This document shows, one piece after another, positions 6,571 through 12,968 of a stretch of DNA of 13,900 bases. Source of the DNA: Anaerolineae bacterium (lineage in GTDB: Bacteria > Chloroflexota > Anaerolineae > Aggregatilineales > UBA2796); contig JADZBY010000093.1 of the NCBI GenBank assembly GCA_020851855.1, positions 1 through 13,900 of the forward strand. The letters are read 5' to 3'. Under the pieces are notes generated by a model. The model was not told where the DNA came from. It worked only from the letters and a program-made list of their open reading frames with translations, and did no database searches. The position numbers and the translations under genes were made by a program. Every line of letters starts with the position of its first letter. Position 1 is the first letter of the stretch.

Positions 6571-7065
6571 ATGCTTCGGAAATTCGTTCTGGGTCTGGCC
6601 GGTGTGTTCGTCGCGTGGCTATTGTTTCGCCCGCGACAGCCCTTGATCTATATTCCCGAGGCCGGGCCGGGCGCGCGCCGGACGCCCGCGTTGGCCCCGG
6701 ATGCCGGGGTGAGCGCTCCGCCTGCGCCGGTCCGGCCAGCACAAGCGCCCGCGGAGCCGGCGGCGGACAAGAAGCCCACGCGCAAGCGCCCGCCCGCCGT
6801 TCCGGACGACCTGACGCTTCTCGATGGCATCGGGCCGAAGATCGCGGCGGCGCTCGTCGCAGCGGGCGTGGACAGTTTCGCCACGCTGGCGAACGCCGAG
6901 CCGGAAAACGTGGAGCGCATCGTGCGTGAAGCGGGCGTGCGCATGGTTGGCCACGCCGACGCCTGGCTGCAACAGGCGGCGCTGGCGGCCAGAGGCGATA
7001 TGGATGGCCTGGAGCGCCTGAAGGCCGAGTTGCGATCACGCCGCCGCAGTCGCGAGGACGAATAG
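6571..7065 (+). CDS. Single-helix membrane-anchored helix-hairpin-helix protein, paralogue of the upstream gene
   Basis: This 164-residue protein has a short N-terminal hydrophobic segment (about 5-19) flanked by Arg/Lys on both sides. A Pro/Ala-rich linker (30-78) leads to a C-terminal helix-hairpin-helix domain (79-164) with GIGPK at 86-90. By hand alignment about half of some 78 positions are identical to the upstream protein. The block IVRxAGVRMVGHA is shared almost exactly, while the membrane parts and linkers are unrelated. The ATG at 6571 has a strong AGGAGG five bases upstream; an upstream in-frame TTG at 6538 has no such site. It lies 69 bases after the first HhH gene and 87 bases before malate dehydrogenase on the same strand. 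Function is unknown. The C-terminal end is very basic and acidic by turns (SRRRSREDE). Confidence 0.75.
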   Translation: MLRKFVLGLAGVFVAWLLFRPRQPLIYIPEAGPGARRTPALAPDAGVSAPPAPVRPAQAPAEPAADKKPTRKRPPAVPDDLTLLDGIGPKIAAALVAAGVDSFATLANAEPENVERIVREAGVRMVGHADAWLQQAALAARGDMDGLERLKAELRSRRRSREDE

Positions 7066-7152
7066 CCTTGCCCCGGCGCAGGGAGCGAGGGTGGAGTTTT
7101 CTGGCGTAGTTTCATTGGTTTCTCTTCAGCACATTCAGGAGGAAGTCGCGCA

Positions 7153-8106
7153 ATGCGCAAAAAAGTGACGGTTGTTGGGGCGGGCGCTGTCGGGTCCACG
7201 TCGGCGCACTGGCTTGCCAGCAAGGAACTGGCCGACATTGTGCTCGTCGACGTGGTGCAGGGGCTTCCGCAAGGCGTCGCGCTTGACCTGGCCAGCGCCG
7301 CGCCGGTCGAGGACTTCGACCTGAAGATCGTCGGCACGAACAACTACGAGGACACCGCCGACTCGGACGTGATCCTGATCACGGCGGGCGTGCCCCGGCG
7401 CAAAGACCCGGTCACCGGCAAATTCCCCAGCCGCGACGAGCTGGTCAAGATCAACCAGGACGTGGTCGGGCCGATCACCGAGCAACTGGTCAAGCACTCC
7501 CCGAACAGCATTATCATCGTCGTCACCAACCCGCTGGACGCCATGTGCCACGTCGTGAAGCACATCTCCGGCTTCCCGCGCGAGCGCGTCATCGGGCAGG
7601 CGGGCGCGCTGGACACGGCGCGTTACAAGACCTTCATCGCCATGGAGCTTGGCGTCAGCGTGGAAGACGTGCACGCCATCGTGCTGGGCGGCCACGGCGA
7701 CGAGATGGTCCCGCTGCCGCGCCACACGTCGGTATCGGGCATTCCCATCCGCGAGCTGATGCCGGAAGACAAATTGCAGGCCATCATCGAGCGCACACGC
7801 AAGGGCGGCGGCGAGATCGTCGGCCTGATGGGCCGCAGCGCCTATTACGCGCCCGCGTCGGCTTCGGTGGCCATGATCGAGTCGATCCTGAAGGACAAGA
7901 AGCGCGTTATTGCTAGCGCCGTCTATTTGCAGGGCGAATACGGTTACAACGACCTGTTCATCGGTGTGCCGTGCGTGCTCGGCTCCACGGGCCTGGAAAA
8001 AGTCATCGTCATGGACCTGAACGACGAGGAAAAGGCCATGCTGGACGTGTCCGCAAGGGCCGTGCGCAGCGTGGTTGACGTGCTGGGCTACGCCAAACCG
8101 GCGTAA
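7153..8106 (+). CDS. mdh: Malate dehydrogenase, NAD-dependent, LDH-like type
   Basis: This 317-residue enzyme interconverts malate and oxaloacetate with NAD in the cytosol. It shows the GAGAVG nucleotide-binding loop (9-14) and D33, expected for NAD over NADP. It also has the NPLDA strand end (126-130), D154 and R157 in LDTARYKTF, and catalytic H181 in GGHGDEMVPLP. Two Arg (82, 83) start the mobile substrate loop and R94 ends it, as in malate rather than lactate enzymes. The loop reads PRRKDPVTGKFPSRDEL, about five residues longer than the usual PRKPGMSRDDL form, which explains the slightly long protein. AGGAGGA lies nine bases before the ATG. It follows the helix-hairpin-helix pair by 87 bases and converges with the CoA-transferase gene. 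The family call is firm; whether the loop insertion alters specificity is unknown. Confidence 0.93.
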   Translation: MRKKVTVVGAGAVGSTSAHWLASKELADIVLVDVVQGLPQGVALDLASAAPVEDFDLKIVGTNNYEDTADSDVILITAGVPRRKDPVTGKFPSRDELVKINQDVVGPITEQLVKHSPNSIIIVVTNPLDAMCHVVKHISGFPRERVIGQAGALDTARYKTFIAMELGVSVEDVHAIVLGGHGDEMVPLPRHTSVSGIPIRELMPEDKLQAIIERTRKGGGEIVGLMGRSAYYAPASASVAMIESILKDKKRVIASAVYLQGEYGYNDLFIGVPCVLGSTGLEKVIVMDLNDEEKAMLDVSARAVRSVVDVLGYAKPA

Positions 8107-8138
8107 CGGCAAACGGATCGCGCGCTGTCATCCGAGAC

Positions 8139-8162
8139 GGGCGCGCCGCGACGCGCCCCTAC
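8139..8162 (-). repeat. Family-2 hairpin unit, minus orientation, left half of an inverted pair
   Basis: GGGCGCG (8139-8145) pairs with CGCGCCC (8152-8158) and the unit ends CCCCTAC, the reverse complement of the family-2 head. It lies 32 bases past the malate dehydrogenase stop. With the unit at 8175 it forms an inverted pair in which GCCCCTACC (8155-8163) pairs with GGTAGGGGC (8174-8182). Confidence 0.75.
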
Positions 8163-8174
8163 CCGCGTATTACG

Positions 8175-8199
8175 GTAGGGGCGGCTCGTGAGCCGCCCG
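8175..8199 (+). repeat. Family-2 palindrome unit, right half of an inverted pair
   Basis: It is identical to the 5272-5296 unit except for one loop base. The stem is GGGCGGCTC (8179-8187) with GAGCCGCCC (8190-8198). The sequence GTCTGTTTTCC follows, so the hairpin plus four T could act as a terminator for malate dehydrogenase. Confidence 0.75.
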
Positions 8200-8225
8200 T
8201 CTGTTTTCCAAAGTCGATCGGAAAA

Positions 8226-8327
8226 CCCTCACCCCAACCCTTCTCCATGAGGGAGAGGGGCAAGAACACAGCCAGCATCACGTCTTTCCCCTCTCGTCCT
8301 GAGAGAGAGGGGCCGGGGGAATGAGGG
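8226..8327. repeat. Inverted pair of family-1 hairpin units (second BIME-like composite)
   Basis: It opens CCCTCACCCCAACCC and closes with the inverse head ending AATGAGGG. Inside are two GC-rich hairpins and a linker with ACAGCCAGCATCA that resembles the linker of the 1038-1143 copy. The A and T flanking the ends (8225, 8328) extend the terminal inverted repeat by one base pair. The composite begins 17 bases past the stop codon of the CoA-transferase gene. Confidence 0.8.
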
Positions 8328-8344
8328 TAAGGCTCCGCCCTGTT

Positions 8345-9679
8345 CTACCCCTTCAACCCCACACCCGTGTACAGCTTTGGCAGGTAGTTCATCTCGCGGG
8401 CGCGGGCCGACAGCGCTTCCCGGAAATTCGGGTGCGCGATGCTGATCAGCGCCTGCGCACGCTCGCGGATGGTCTTGCCTTTCAGGTACGCGACGCCGAA
8501 CTCGGTGGCCACGTAGTGCACGTCGTTGCGCGTCGTAGTCACGCCTGCGCCGGGCTTCAATTCGGCCACGATCTTGCTGATCGTATCGTCTTTGGCTGTG
8601 GCGGGCAGGGCGATAATCGGCTTGCCGCCGCGCGAACGGGCCGCACCGCGCACAAAGTCAAGCTGGCCGCCCACGCCGCTGTAGAAGCGGTGGCCGATGC
8701 TGTCCGCGCACACCTGCCCGGTCAGGTCCACCTCGATGGCCGAGTTGATGGACACCATCTTGTCGTTCTGCGCGATGCGGAACGGGTCGTTCACGTATTC
8801 CGTCGGGTGCAGCTCGACCACCGGGTTATCGTGGATGAAGTCGTAAAGCGCCTGCGTGCCGAGCACGAACCCGGCGATCATCTTGCCGGGGTGCAGCGTC
8901 TTGCGCTCGTTGGTGATGACGCCCCTGTTGATCAGGTCGATCACGCCGTCCGCGAACAACTCCGTGTGGATGCCCAGGTGGCGCTTGTCGCCCAGGTCCT
9001 GCAACACCGCGTCGGGGATGCCGCCGATGCCGGTCTGGAGCGTACTGCCGTCTTCGACCAACTCCGCGATGTGCTGCGCGATGGCCTTCTGGATGGGCGA
9101 AGGCTGGCCCATCTTCACTTCGGGAAGCTGGTAATCGACTTCCACGATGTGCGTGAGCTTGCTGACGTGGATGAAGCTGTCTCCCAGCGTGCGCGGCATA
9201 CGCGGGTTAATCTCCGCCACCACGACCCTGGCCATCTCCGCCGCCGTCTTCGTCACGCCCACCTCGACGCCGAACGAGCAGAAGCCGTGCTCGTCAGGCG
9301 GCGAAAGCTGGACCAACGCCACGTCGATGGGAAACTCGCCGCTCCGGTACAGCAGCGGGATTTCGGACAGGAAGATCGGCGTGAAGTCGGCGCGACTCTC
9401 GTTCACGGCGGCGCGCACGTCTTCGGAGATGAACATGGTGTTGACGCGAATGTGCCCTTCCATCTCCGGCGCGGCGATGCGCCCACCGCCGATGGTCAGC
9501 ACCTGGGTCACCTCGACGTTGTGCAGGTTGTGAGCGCGCTCGCTCAGCGCCTTGACGAGCGTCTGCGGCACGGAGCAGTTGCCCGTCAGGAAGACGCGCA
9601 TGTTCGACTGAATCGCCTGAACCGCCTCTTCGGCGCTGCACCGGCGGCTCTGGTACGTTTTTTCCCAATACGAGGGCAT
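8345..9679 (-). CDS. Acetyl-CoA hydrolase/CoA-transferase family protein (4-hydroxybutyrate CoA-transferase-like)
   Basis: This 444-residue protein is full length for the family I CoA-transferases that include 4-hydroxybutyrate, butyryl-CoA:acetate and succinyl-CoA:acetate enzymes. GIGGIPDAVL (217-226) is the oxyanion-hole and CoA-loop region. E240 in HTELFADG aligns with the glutamate that carries the acyl and CoA intermediates. The C-terminal block FGVAYLKGKTIRERAQALI is also typical. These enzymes move CoA between acyl-CoA and a free acid, conserving the thioester; some only hydrolyse it. The start six bases after the alanine dehydrogenase stop has AAGGAG inside the end of that gene, so the two are tightly coupled. 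With the upstream 2-oxoacid oxidoreductase it may convert acyl-CoA from amino-acid breakdown to acids, but the acid pair cannot be read from sequence. Confidence 0.88.
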   Translation of the reverse strand: MPSYWEKTYQSRRCSAEEAVQAIQSNMRVFLTGNCSVPQTLVKALSERAHNLHNVEVTQVLTIGGGRIAAPEMEGHIRVNTMFISEDVRAAVNESRADFTPIFLSEIPLLYRSGEFPIDVALVQLSPPDEHGFCSFGVEVGVTKTAAEMARVVVAEINPRMPRTLGDSFIHVSKLTHIVEVDYQLPEVKMGQPSPIQKAIAQHIAELVEDGSTLQTGIGGIPDAVLQDLGDKRHLGIHTELFADGVIDLINRGVITNERKTLHPGKMIAGFVLGTQALYDFIHDNPVVELHPTEYVNDPFRIAQNDKMVSINSAIEVDLTGQVCADSIGHRFYSGVGGQLDFVRGAARSRGGKPIIALPATAKDDTISKIVAELKPGAGVTTTRNDVHYVATEFGVAYLKGKTIRERAQALISIAHPNFREALSARAREMNYLPKLYTGVGLKG

Positions 9680-9685
9680 ATTCGA

Positions 9686-10777
9686 TCAGGCTCCTTCCAG
9701 CATGGTCGCCAGGCATTCGCGGTAAATCTTGCCGTCCTTGAGGCACACGCCCTGCCGCAGCGCGGAGTCGTTCGCCACGGCGGAGTCGACGCCTTCCCGC
9801 ACGATGCGGTGAATGTATGGCCAGGCCGCGTTCAGATAGGCATACGTGGCGGTCCGGGCGACCACACCCGGCATATTCGGGACGCAGTAATGGACCACGC
9901 CTTCTTCGATGAAGGTCGGGTTGTCGTGAGTGGTGGGCCGGCTGGTCTCGACGCAGCCGCCCTGGTCGATAGACACGTCCATGATCAGGCTGTGCGGGCG
10001 CATGGTGCGCACCACGTCGCGCGTGACGACGATGGGCGCGCGCTGTCCGGGCACGAGCACCGCGCCGACCAGCACATTGGCGAACTGGGCGACGCGCGCC
10101 ACGTTGTAATCGTAGGCCATCATCGTCGCCGCCTGCCCGTTCAGCCGCTCGTCCACGTAGCGCAGCCGCGCCAGCGATGTGTCGAGCACAATGACGCGCG
10201 CGCCGAGGCCCAGGAATGCCTGCGCCGCGTTCAGGCCGACCGTGCCTGCGCCGATGATGACGATGTCGCTGGCCGGGATGCCTGCCACGCCGCCCAACAA
10301 TTCGCCCGCGCCGCCCGCATCGTTTTGCAGCAGCCGCGCCGCGACCTGCGGAATCATACGCCCGGCGATCTCGCTCAGCGAGTGCAGTACGGGCAGGACG
10401 CCGTCCTCAAGCTGGATCAATTCGTAAGAGACGGCGGTCACGTGTTTGGCCAGCAACGCATTGACCACCTCACGCGGGCGCGCGGCGAGATGCCAGAACG
10501 CCGCCACGGCCTGTTCGGGCCGCACCATGTCCGCCTCTTCAAGCGTTGGGCTGCCGACCTTGAGCACCAGATCGGCGCGCGCCCACACCTCGTGCGCGTC
10601 GTAGACCACCCGCGCGCCTGCACGCTCGTAGTCCGCATCCTGAAAGCCCGCCCCCTGGCCCGCGCCGTGCTCCACGTAGCAGCGGTTGCCTTCCTGGGTC
10701 AGCTGGCGCACCCATTGTGGCGTCAACCCGACGCGGTACTCGCCCGGATTGCGCTCTGCCGGGATTCCGATTTCCAT
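9686..10777 (-). CDS. ald: Alanine dehydrogenase
   Basis: This 363-residue NAD-dependent enzyme interconverts alanine with pyruvate plus ammonia. The N-terminus MEIGIPAERNPGEYRVGLTP matches the family start, with R15 in the substrate pocket. K73 in LKVGSP and catalytic H96 in FWHLAA are in place. GAGTVG (176-181) with D199 forms the NAD site. DQGGC (271-275) carries the second catalytic aspartate, and NMPG (301-304) is a further signature. The ATG at 10777 is preceded by AAGGA at eight bases and starts at the conserved first strand; the open frame back to 10888 adds 37 residues without similarity. It lies 22 bases after the adenosine-kinase stop and six bases before the CoA-transferase. In this setting it could deaminate alanine or regenerate NAD while fixing ammonia. 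The sequence is somewhat divergent around residues 75-95, but all key residues are present. Confidence 0.9.
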   Translation of the reverse strand: MEIGIPAERNPGEYRVGLTPQWVRQLTQEGNRCYVEHGAGQGAGFQDADYERAGARVVYDAHEVWARADLVLKVGSPTLEEADMVRPEQAVAAFWHLAARPREVVNALLAKHVTAVSYELIQLEDGVLPVLHSLSEIAGRMIPQVAARLLQNDAGGAGELLGGVAGIPASDIVIIGAGTVGLNAAQAFLGLGARVIVLDTSLARLRYVDERLNGQAATMMAYDYNVARVAQFANVLVGAVLVPGQRAPIVVTRDVVRTMRPHSLIMDVSIDQGGCVETSRPTTHDNPTFIEEGVVHYCVPNMPGVVARTATYAYLNAAWPYIHRIVREGVDSAVANDSALRQGVCLKDGKIYRECLATMLEGA

Positions 10778-10799
10778 AAGGTAGTTCCTTTGTTGCCTT

Positions 10800-11288
10800 T
10801 CAGCCGAGCTTGTAGCCAATCTGCCGCAAGAAACGTGTGCGCCACGCGATTCCTTCGTCGTCTTCGATGCCCTTTGAGGCGAAACCATCGACGACGCCCA
10901 GGATACCGCGCCCTTGCTCCGTCTCCGCGATGATCACCTGAGTCGGGTTGGCCGTCGCGCAGAAGAGGCGGGCCACTTCGGGCACGTTCTTCACCGCGTT
11001 GAGCACGTTGATCGGGTAAAAACCTTCGCCCAGGAACACGATGAAGCTGTGCCCCGCCGAAAGCGCGAAGGCATTCGTGCGCGCCAGTTCGATCATGGCC
11101 TCGTCCGTGCCGCTCCAACGCACCAGGCACTTGCCGGACGCCTCGCAGAAGCCCAGGCCGAACTTGATGCCCGGCACGGCATTGACCAGCGCCTCGTGCA
11201 CGTCCTCGACCGTCTTGATGAAGTGAGTCTGGCCCAGGATGAAGTTAATATTTTCTGGCTTCTCAATGGCGACGATCTTCAGTTCCAT
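10800..11288 (-). CDS. Adenosine-specific kinase (Ado_kin/DUF355 family)
   Basis: This 162-residue protein is full length for the small adenosine-specific kinase family known from Pyrobaculum and many anaerobes. Conserved blocks seen are HFIKTVEDVHEAL (22-34), GIKFGLGFCEASG (40-52), AGHSF (78-82) and PINVLNAVKNVPEV (92-105). CATANPTQVIIAETEQGRG (110-128) and a terminal LRQIGYKLG complete the set. The family is reported to phosphorylate adenosine to AMP and is unrelated to ribokinase-type adenosine kinases. The ATG has AAGGAG nine bases upstream. It leads a tight three-gene run with ald and the CoA-transferase, separated by 277 bases from the oxidoreductase genes. Its role in that run is unclear; AMP/adenosine balance during acyl-CoA metabolism is a guess. 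Confidence 0.9.
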   Translation of the reverse strand: MELKIVAIEKPENINFILGQTHFIKTVEDVHEALVNAVPGIKFGLGFCEASGKCLVRWSGTDEAMIELARTNAFALSAGHSFIVFLGEGFYPINVLNAVKNVPEVARLFCATANPTQVIIAETEQGRGILGVVDGFASKGIEDDEGIAWRTRFLRQIGYKLG

Positions 11289-11339
11289 AGTTGCGCTCTC
11301 CTTGCCTGCCGGAGATAGTCTTTCTCCACACCTGCGCTC

Positions 11340-11345
11340 ATTTTA
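11340..11345 (-). promoter_or_regulatory. Weak candidate -10 box for the adenosine kinase-ald-CoA-transferase run
   Basis: On the minus strand TAAAAT (within GGTTAAAATGAG) lies about 50 bases before the kinase ATG. It is the most A/T-rich hexamer in a GC-rich spacer. I see no good -35 sequence, so transcription could equally read through from the oxidoreductase genes. Confidence 0.3.
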
Positions 11346-11470
11346 ACCGGCATTCGTCTCCGGCTGCTCTCATTTTTCTAACGCCCGGAAGACGGCTCGG
11401 ATTTGGCCGGAAAGGGAAAGGTGCGGGAAGGGGAAGGTGGGCCGATCAACTGCACGCCTGCCGCCCGGAA

Positions 11471-11512
11471 GGCGCTGTGAGAGGATCGCGCCCCGGTGGG
11501 TATCACAGCGCC
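11471..11512. repeat. 10-bp inverted repeat overlapping the 34-base palindrome
   Basis: GGCGCTGTGA (11471-11480) and TCACAGCGCC (11503-11512) are perfect inverses separated by 22 bases. The right arm shares three bases (11510-11512) with the neighbouring palindrome, so both structures cannot form completely at once. It lies between the oxidoreductase genes and the kinase run. Confidence 0.7.
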
Positions 11513-11554
11513 CCCTCTGCACGGCGCGCCGTGCAGAGGGGGCAAAGGGTGAGG
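11510..11554 (-). terminator. 34-base perfect palindrome with CCTCACCC head (family-1 unit), likely 3' hairpin of the oxidoreductase operon
   Basis: On the minus strand the head CCTCACCC (11554-11547) is followed by a perfect palindrome from 11543 to 11510, with arms of GCCCCCTCTGCACGG type around CGCG. It starts 11 bases past the stop codon of the gamma subunit. No T run follows, so termination may be Rho-dependent or the hairpin may protect the 3' end. Head and position match the other family-1 units. Confidence 0.65.
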
Positions 11555-11565
11555 CGTTTCCTGCT

Positions 11566-12135
11566 TCACGGCTGGGGCAGCGCCATCTCCTGGAGCAGCC
11601 GGTCGGCAAATTCCGCGCCGCGTGACAGCGCTTCGATGTTCAGGTCGAGAAGGTTCCGGCGGCGCGCCGAAAGGCGCTCACTCAGCGTTGCCTGGACCGT
11701 TTCCAGCCGGACGACGGGCCGCGCCTTGAGGATCGCGCCGAGCATGATCACGTTCGCCAGCTTCAATTCGCCCATCTCATCGGCAATCTGCGACGCGGGC
11801 ACGGGTAACACGGTGATATCCGTGCGCGTGGGCTGGTTCGGCACGAGCGAGGCATTGCTCGCCAACATTCCGCCCGGCGCGATCAGCTTCTCGTACTTGT
11901 CGAAGGACGGGATATTGAAGACCACGCCATTCCGAGGGTTACGCACAACCGGGGAACCGATCTGTTTGTCGCTGATGGTCACGTAACAATGGGCTGTGCC
12001 GCCGCGCATCTCCGGCCCGTAGGACGGTATCCAGGTGACGTCGTAGCCCTCATTCATCCCGGCGTAGGCGAGCAACTGGCCGGCAAACATGATGCCCTGC
12101 CCGCCGAAGCCGCTGAATAGGAATTGCTCCTGCAT
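11566..12135 (-). CDS. 2-oxoacid:ferredoxin oxidoreductase, gamma subunit (2-oxoisovalerate type)
   Basis: This 189-residue protein matches the gamma subunit/domain of pyruvate- and 2-ketoisovalerate-ferredoxin oxidoreductases. GFGGQG (9-14) near the N-terminus and PSYGPEMRGGTAHC (37-50) are the family hallmarks. It forms a structural part of the TPP-enzyme complex that decarboxylates 2-oxoacids to acyl-CoA and passes electrons to ferredoxin. The ATG at 12135 has GGGAG seven bases upstream and begins right at the first strand. An ATG at 12156 would add seven residues but lacks a ribosome-binding site. It follows the beta subunit by 27 bases and is the last gene before the palindrome at 11510-11543, so it probably ends the operon. 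Substrate preference cannot be set from this subunit. Confidence 0.9.
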   Translation of the reverse strand: MQEQFLFSGFGGQGIMFAGQLLAYAGMNEGYDVTWIPSYGPEMRGGTAHCYVTISDKQIGSPVVRNPRNGVVFNIPSFDKYEKLIAPGGMLASNASLVPNQPTRTDITVLPVPASQIADEMGELKLANVIMLGAILKARPVVRLETVQATLSERLSARRRNLLDLNIEALSRGAEFADRLLQEMALPQP

Positions 12136-12162
12136 TGTCCGTCTCCCGTAAGCCATTTTAGA

Positions 12163-12948
12163 TTAGAGCGCCTTCACTGCATCGGTGACCTTGTAGTCGC
12201 CAAGCGGGAAGACGGGGACCATATTTTCTTCGATCCACTCCAGGGCCTGATCAGGCGCGATGCCCCAGTTTGTCGGGCAGCTGGAGAGTAACTCCACCAT
12301 GCTGAAGCCCAGGCCGGCCTGCTGCACCTTGAGCGCGGTCAGGATGGCCTTCTTCGCCTTGCGGATGTTCGCCACGTCGTGCAGTGAGCGGCGCACCACG
12401 TAGACCGCACCCTCAAGCTGCGCCAGCACTTCGCTCATGTGCACCGGGTAGCCGGTGAGCACCGGGTTGCGCCCGAACGGCGACGAGGTGGTCTTCTGGC
12501 CGGGCAGCGAGGTGGGGGCCATCTGCCCGCCGGTCATGCCGTAGATCGCGTTATTGACGAAGATAATGGTGATCTTCTCGCCGCGCGCCGCCGCGTGCAG
12601 GGCTTCTGCCGCGCCAATCGAGGCCAGATCGCCGTCGCCCTGGTACGTGATCACCATGCGGTCGGGGTGCACGCGCTTGATGCCGGTCGCCATCGCCGGG
12701 GCGCGCCCATGCGCTGCAACACAGGCATCCACTTCGAAATACTGGTACGAAAACACGGAGCAGCCGACGGGAGCGACCAGGATGGTCTGTTCGCGCACGC
12801 CCAGTTCATCGAGCGCTTCGGCCAGCAGGCGGTGGGCGATGCCGTGCGTGCAGCCGGGGCAGTAGTTCGTGTGCGCTTCGGCCAGCGCTTCGGGCCGCGT
12901 GTACACCAGTTCCATATTGTTCGGTGGTGCAAAAGTCGCCACAGTCAC
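12163..12948 (-). CDS. 2-oxoacid:ferredoxin oxidoreductase, beta subunit (TPP-binding)
   Basis: This 261-residue subunit binds thiamine pyrophosphate. GDGD (104-107), followed about 25 residues later by NN (132-133) and YGMTGGQ (136-142), is the TPP/Mg2+ motif. CPGCTHG (30-36) and C63 in PVGCSV lie where family members place iron-sulfur or structural cysteines. TYQGDGDLASIGAAE and CPTNWG fit the 2-oxoisovalerate/2-oxoglutarate branch rather than the larger pyruvate beta subunits. The start is a GTG with an excellent AGGAGG seven bases upstream, overlapping the region just past the alpha stop; an ATG eleven codons later is less well supported. With alpha and gamma it makes acyl-CoA, CO2 and reduced ferredoxin from 2-oxoacids and CoA. 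It is translated 20 bases after alpha, indicating one operon. Confidence 0.93.
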   Translation of the reverse strand: MTVATFAPPNNMELVYTRPEALAEAHTNYCPGCTHGIAHRLLAEALDELGVREQTILVAPVGCSVFSYQYFEVDACVAAHGRAPAMATGIKRVHPDRMVITYQGDGDLASIGAAEALHAAARGEKITIIFVNNAIYGMTGGQMAPTSLPGQKTTSSPFGRNPVLTGYPVHMSEVLAQLEGAVYVVRRSLHDVANIRKAKKAILTALKVQQAGLGFSMVELLSSCPTNWGIAPDQALEWIEENMVPVFPLGDYKVTDAVKAL

Positions 12949-12968
12949 TTGACATCCTCCTCAACCAC

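Noticed and set aside
7135..8112. Minus-strand open frame opposite malate dehydrogenase
   Set aside because: It covers the mdh gene almost exactly in the complementary frame and has the same low-information composition; mdh has all catalytic residues.
8321..10933. Open frame of 870 codons on the plus strand opposite the CoA-transferase and alanine dehydrogenase genes
   Set aside because: It spans two recognisable minus-strand genes and their junction, has shadow composition (His/Arg/Asp/Val) and no motif.
11289..11565. Short open frames on both strands in the spacer after the gamma subunit
   Set aside because: Their products simply translate the palindromes and Arg/Pro-rich GC sequence. No start is backed by a ribosome-binding site.
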